A stretch of DNA of 64,000 bases from Caenorhabditis remanei (taxonomy: Eukaryota > Nematoda > Chromadorea > Rhabditida > Rhabditidae): NCBI RefSeq assembly GCF_010183535.1, contig NC_071329.1, forward strand, positions 7,440,001 to 7,504,000, read 5' to 3'. The position numbers and the translations under genes were made by a program. The stretch's first letter is position 1. Each line of letters starts with the position of its first letter. The notes under the pieces were generated by a model. The model ran no database searches, was not told the DNA's origin, and saw only the letters and a program-made list of their open reading frames with translations. Below are positions 60,701 through 64,000 of this stretch, one piece after another.

Positions 60701-62783
60701 AAACAGATCTTTTTCGTGTTGAGCTGAAAAGAAAAACAGATGGAAAAAAGGTAATCGAAAAAGAAAAACGGCGGCGACCTCACCTGTGTCTCTTTCTCTT
60801 ATTTTTCTATGAAATGGGTTTCTACAACCCCTTAACAACACTCAATCTAATCATTTCTTGGCTACTGGAATAAGGTCCAGAGTCAAGAAAATAAAAGAGA
60901 AAATCACAGAGTGAGAGAGACTTCATTATTATATTTATTTATTGAGACTCTCTATTTCTCGTGTTTTCTATCCTTCTATCCTTCTATCTTTCTAACTACA
61001 TCACTTATTGACCAATGAATGGAGCTATTTAGGAAATCAGTTGGACAAAAAATAGGTAAGAGTAAAGATTTAGAGACACCGAAAGAGTCTGGTACAGCTG
61101 GAAGGCTAGATCGCAGACGACCAGACACTCTAACTGTCTGCAGTCTATGATGTCAAATTTGAAGCTACAGTAACGTGCCTTGTGTCAACAGAAGTGGCCT
61201 AGAAATTTGAGAAATAGTTAGGCCACCAAAACTAGACTGTGAATTCCAGTATGTTTATGCAGCCTGAATCTCAAATCACATGACATTTCTGATCTTTGTT
61301 TTTCAAGGTTCTTATTCTGATTGTGAGTCAAAATCTTAAAATTGCATGAAATATCCCAACCAAAAAAACCACTACGATTCAAGTGAATACAACTGAAATT
61401 CAAAACGAGATCCAAATCAAAACCATCTCAATCGAGAATGTAGTGTAAAAACATCCCCGTCGACCAGTGGCTGTTTTCGTTTTCTCCCGTTTCGAGCCAG
61501 CCGACGAATCGAATCCGTCGAGTCGTGAGAGAAAATAAGAAGGAAATTGCAAAAATAATCAGAATCGAAAATTTCCCATCATCATGGGAAAGAGTCAGTT
61601 ACTAGAGGAAAGAAGAAGATGATGATGTCAAGTTCCTGAATTGGATTCTGTTATTTTGATGATCAGGAGAACAAGAAGAGTTGGCACGTAGAGATTGGAA
61701 TGAGATAATGGAGTTTCGACCTTTTAGATTTTTCAGTTAGAGTGGGATCCTGGCGAAATTGATTAAAAGTTGGATGGAAATGGAGAAACATAGACATAGT
61801 AGATATTTACTTTAAAGTATGCTGAGACAAACAAATAGTTTGAAACTAAGAATGTACTAGTAGCGGGAAATACATATAAGAATAAGACAAGATTCTTTAC
61901 AACTTCCGTTAGGGAGAGTCGTTCAGTCTAGTAGAAAAAAAAACAACAGCTTCTGCGAAATGTTATTTAAAGAAATATAAAGATAGATAAGTTTCTCTTT
62001 TCATCATCGAATGTCGTTTCTAATTTTTCCTTTTCCAAAATCTACTTTTTCTCAAATACAATGAAGCGATGTGACTAGAAACCTCCAGAAATCTTGAAAC
62101 ACAATTTTTGAAAAAAAAGAATAAAAACATGAAAAATAAGTCACGTATTTTCAACTCCATGTGGCTGAATACGTTTCGCCCTTTTCAAAATTTTCCACGT
62201 TGAAAACTTCAACTCATCGTTTTTGTCTTTTTTGTGAGAAGCCACTTTGAAACTTCTCTCTTTATTTCACTTCTGCAATTTGTGTTCTGCCTGGCATTGT
62301 TTGATTTTTGAAACTTTCTTCGTCTATACACTTACTGGATTTATCCATAGTTCCAATCTCGGAATTTTATTCCTTTTTTTCGCTTGTTGATTCTATTCAA
62401 ATCAGCTGTCTTTCTTCAAAAATAAAGATTTTTTTTTTCGGTTTTTCTATATTTGAATCTTTTACCATGTCTTAATGTTTATTTTATGTGTGTTGAAGTC
62501 TCCGTCAATTCCCACTTGTTTGCAAATTGAAATCAATCCATAAACACGAAAAAATTCATTTTTTAAAATTCTGGTAGGGAAAGTGTCAAGGAGAGAGAAA
62601 TACTTCGTAATAATAGAGATTTCTGTATTATGATCGATGAAAGTGAGAGAGGAAAAAGGCACTTTTGGGAGACAAGATAAGTGAACACGGTACGTATTTG
62701 ACAGAAGATGTAACATTAAAAGTTCCAAAAATTATGGGAAGAAAACAAGACTTTACAGAAATTTAAAGTGAAAACACAACAAA
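57764..62783. other. 5-kb gene-poor region
   Basis: I see no supportable gene. A plus-strand frame open at 57686-58213 is Lys/Arg/Phe-rich, lacks an early ATG and is probably chance. At about 58797-58853 there are GGCCCGG motifs like those inside the hAT-like element at the window start. The rest is AT-rich, with a purine-rich stretch around 58560-58680 and 59750-59830. Confidence 0.45.
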
Positions 62784-64000
62784 TTAGTTTTGGATATTCT
62801 CCATTCCTCCGTTGATATTCAGATGAGTTCCCTGGGTATTCTGGATATTTTGAAGATTTGCAATGTTCTTATTAATCATTTTGATATTCTCTCGAACAGC
62901 TGCTCCAACTGTTTGTTCATTCAGATTCTGTTGTTGTTGTTGAAGGAATTGAAAGAATTCCGGTGTCGGGTTGATTGCCATCGGCTTAGCAAGTTGATCG
63001 AGTCCCTTCATCTCCGTTGACGGCGGTGACGGCGTCATCTCCCCTTCCTCAGAAACCGATCCTTGTGTCGATGGTCCTGACGAAACGAGATCCGCAATTG
63101 TCTGTGGTCCGAAGAGTTGCTCGACAACTCCTTGTCCAACAGTCAATTTTCCTCCATTTCGATCCATTAGTGCCTGCATAACAGCTGGATTGTACAACGC
63201 CTCCGTCAGCTGATCCGTATCCTGAATACCCGATCCATTCACTTGATCCTGAATTCGACGAGTCTCATGAAGGTTCTTGACACGTCTCAAATAGGCGACA
63301 CGATTGTCGATTTGACGCCCAAGACGTGGATTTTCTGGCAATCCGAGACGTTTGATTTCCTCGTCGACTTTGATGGTACGTTCTTCGAGAAGCCAGTTCT
63401 CATTGTAAGAGCGGTCGACAATCTCACGAATCGTTCTGGAAAAAAGTTCAATAGTTATTGAGTCCTCACTCAATTAAAACTAAATTTCTCACTTTGGCAA
63501 TCCAGCATGACTTCCAGCCTGTCCAACTGGCTCAACTGCTCCATGATTGTGCACACATTTCTCCTCAACAATGTAGAACTCGTCTTGCTTCTTGGCACGA
63601 ACCCGATAACGACACTTGCTCTGAAGACGATGGAGACAGTCGAAATAAGTCCATCCATCGTATTTGCGATCGCTTCGTTCGGTGACGTAAACAGAGAAAA
63701 GGAGTGCTTCATACTCAACTAGTCTCGTCGTTGTGAAACACTCGGCCCAGCTTTCGCAGTGTCCGTTAGAGCGTTGTCTGGAAAGAAACGAAATAAATTA
63801 AATCTTAAAACCAAAACTCAAAATGTATAAACTCACTCAGCACTCGCAAGAGCTCCAGCCGCAATATTTGCTTCTGAAGAGTCGATGGACAACTGCTGGA
63901 GAGGTTGGAATCCTTGTTGCTTCTGCATCTGTTGTTGATGTTGTTGCATCAAGAGCATGTGCTCTGTCATTTCACCACTTCCCGGTGAGCTGAGCTCCGA
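62784..64000 (-). CDS. FLYWCH-like zinc-finger protein, 5' end outside the window
   Basis: Three exons are visible (64000-63837, partial; 63777-63493; 63435-62784), with canonical sites and continuous phase, giving about 366 residues of the C-terminal part. The first visible exon is Gln-rich ([13 protein letters not shown]). The second has a Cys/His domain: [18 protein letters not shown] followed about 15 residues later by CVHNHGA. This C-C-H-H spacing and the aromatic/basic strands fit FLYWCH or WRKY-GCM1-type DNA-binding fingers, as in C. elegans PEB-1 and FLH proteins. The C-terminal region is helical, then disordered, and ends GGMENIQN. A transcription-factor role is inferred. The start codon and any further fingers lie beyond position 64000. 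Confidence 0.7.

Overview
The window is a stretch of nematode nuclear genome, almost certainly Caenorhabditis. The genes have many short introns with GT(A/G)AGT donors and TTTTCAG acceptors in AT-rich DNA. Nematode-expanded families are present (Sre chemoreceptor, FBA_2 F-box, nematode sulfotransferase, PP1-like phosphatase). A pdha-1 / gpcp-2 / ufd-2 block matches what I recall of the C. elegans chromosome II T05H10 neighbourhood, with an ltd-1 gene on the same window. Species cannot be fixed from the sequence alone. All gene models were built by hand from ORFs, splice consensus, reading phase and family resemblance; no alignment was run.

Layout. 0-1.1 kb: a non-autonomous hAT-like element. 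1.4-2.9 kb (-): a diverged Rpt2 proteasome ATPase paralogue. 3.3-5.0 kb (+): sulfotransferase. 6.4-7.9 kb (+): sideroflexin-5 type transporter. 8.5-10.0 kb (+): Sre GPCR. 10.1-11.0 kb: a nearly perfect 868-bp palindrome between convergent genes. 11.0-12.2 kb (-): PP1-like phosphatase. 13.1-15.1 kb (-): coiled-coil protein. 15.1-23.7 kb: gene-poor. 23.7-27.5 kb (+): ltd-1 (LIM plus degenerate transglutaminase-like domain). 28.0-28.7 kb (-): possible Borealin-like protein, divergent from a USP25/28-type deubiquitinase at 29.3-33.5 kb (+). 34.1-36.2 kb (-): proline/tyrosine-motif docking-like protein. 38.2-39.0 kb (-): secreted Cys-rich protein. 41.5-46.5 kb (+): gpcp-2-like glycerophosphodiesterase with a possible alternative acidic N-terminus. 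47.0-48.3 kb (-): pdha-1. 49.0-52.2 kb (-): ufd-2. 53.2-55.1 kb (-): F-box/FBA_2 gene. 55.7-57.8 kb (-): peroxiredoxin-like-2 protein without its cysteines and with a CaaX tail. 57.8-62.8 kb: gene-poor. 62.8-64.0 kb (-): partial FLYWCH-like zinc-finger gene.

Themes. Several genes act in ubiquitin/proteasome biology (Rpt2 paralogue, USP, UFD-2 E4 ligase, F-box adaptor), but I see no operon linking them. Three proteins keep a recognisable enzyme or ATPase fold but have lost key functional residues: the Rpt2 paralogue pore loop, the LTD-1 transglutaminase triad, and the PRXL2 CxxC. The window is rich in short inverted-repeat transposons. Boundaries and candidate target-site duplications were readable for several (8-bp hAT type, TA mariner type, TAA PIF/Harbinger type, and a 5-bp duplication around the large palindrome). 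No CRISPR, rRNA or intact tRNA gene was seen; two tRNA-derived fragments are present.
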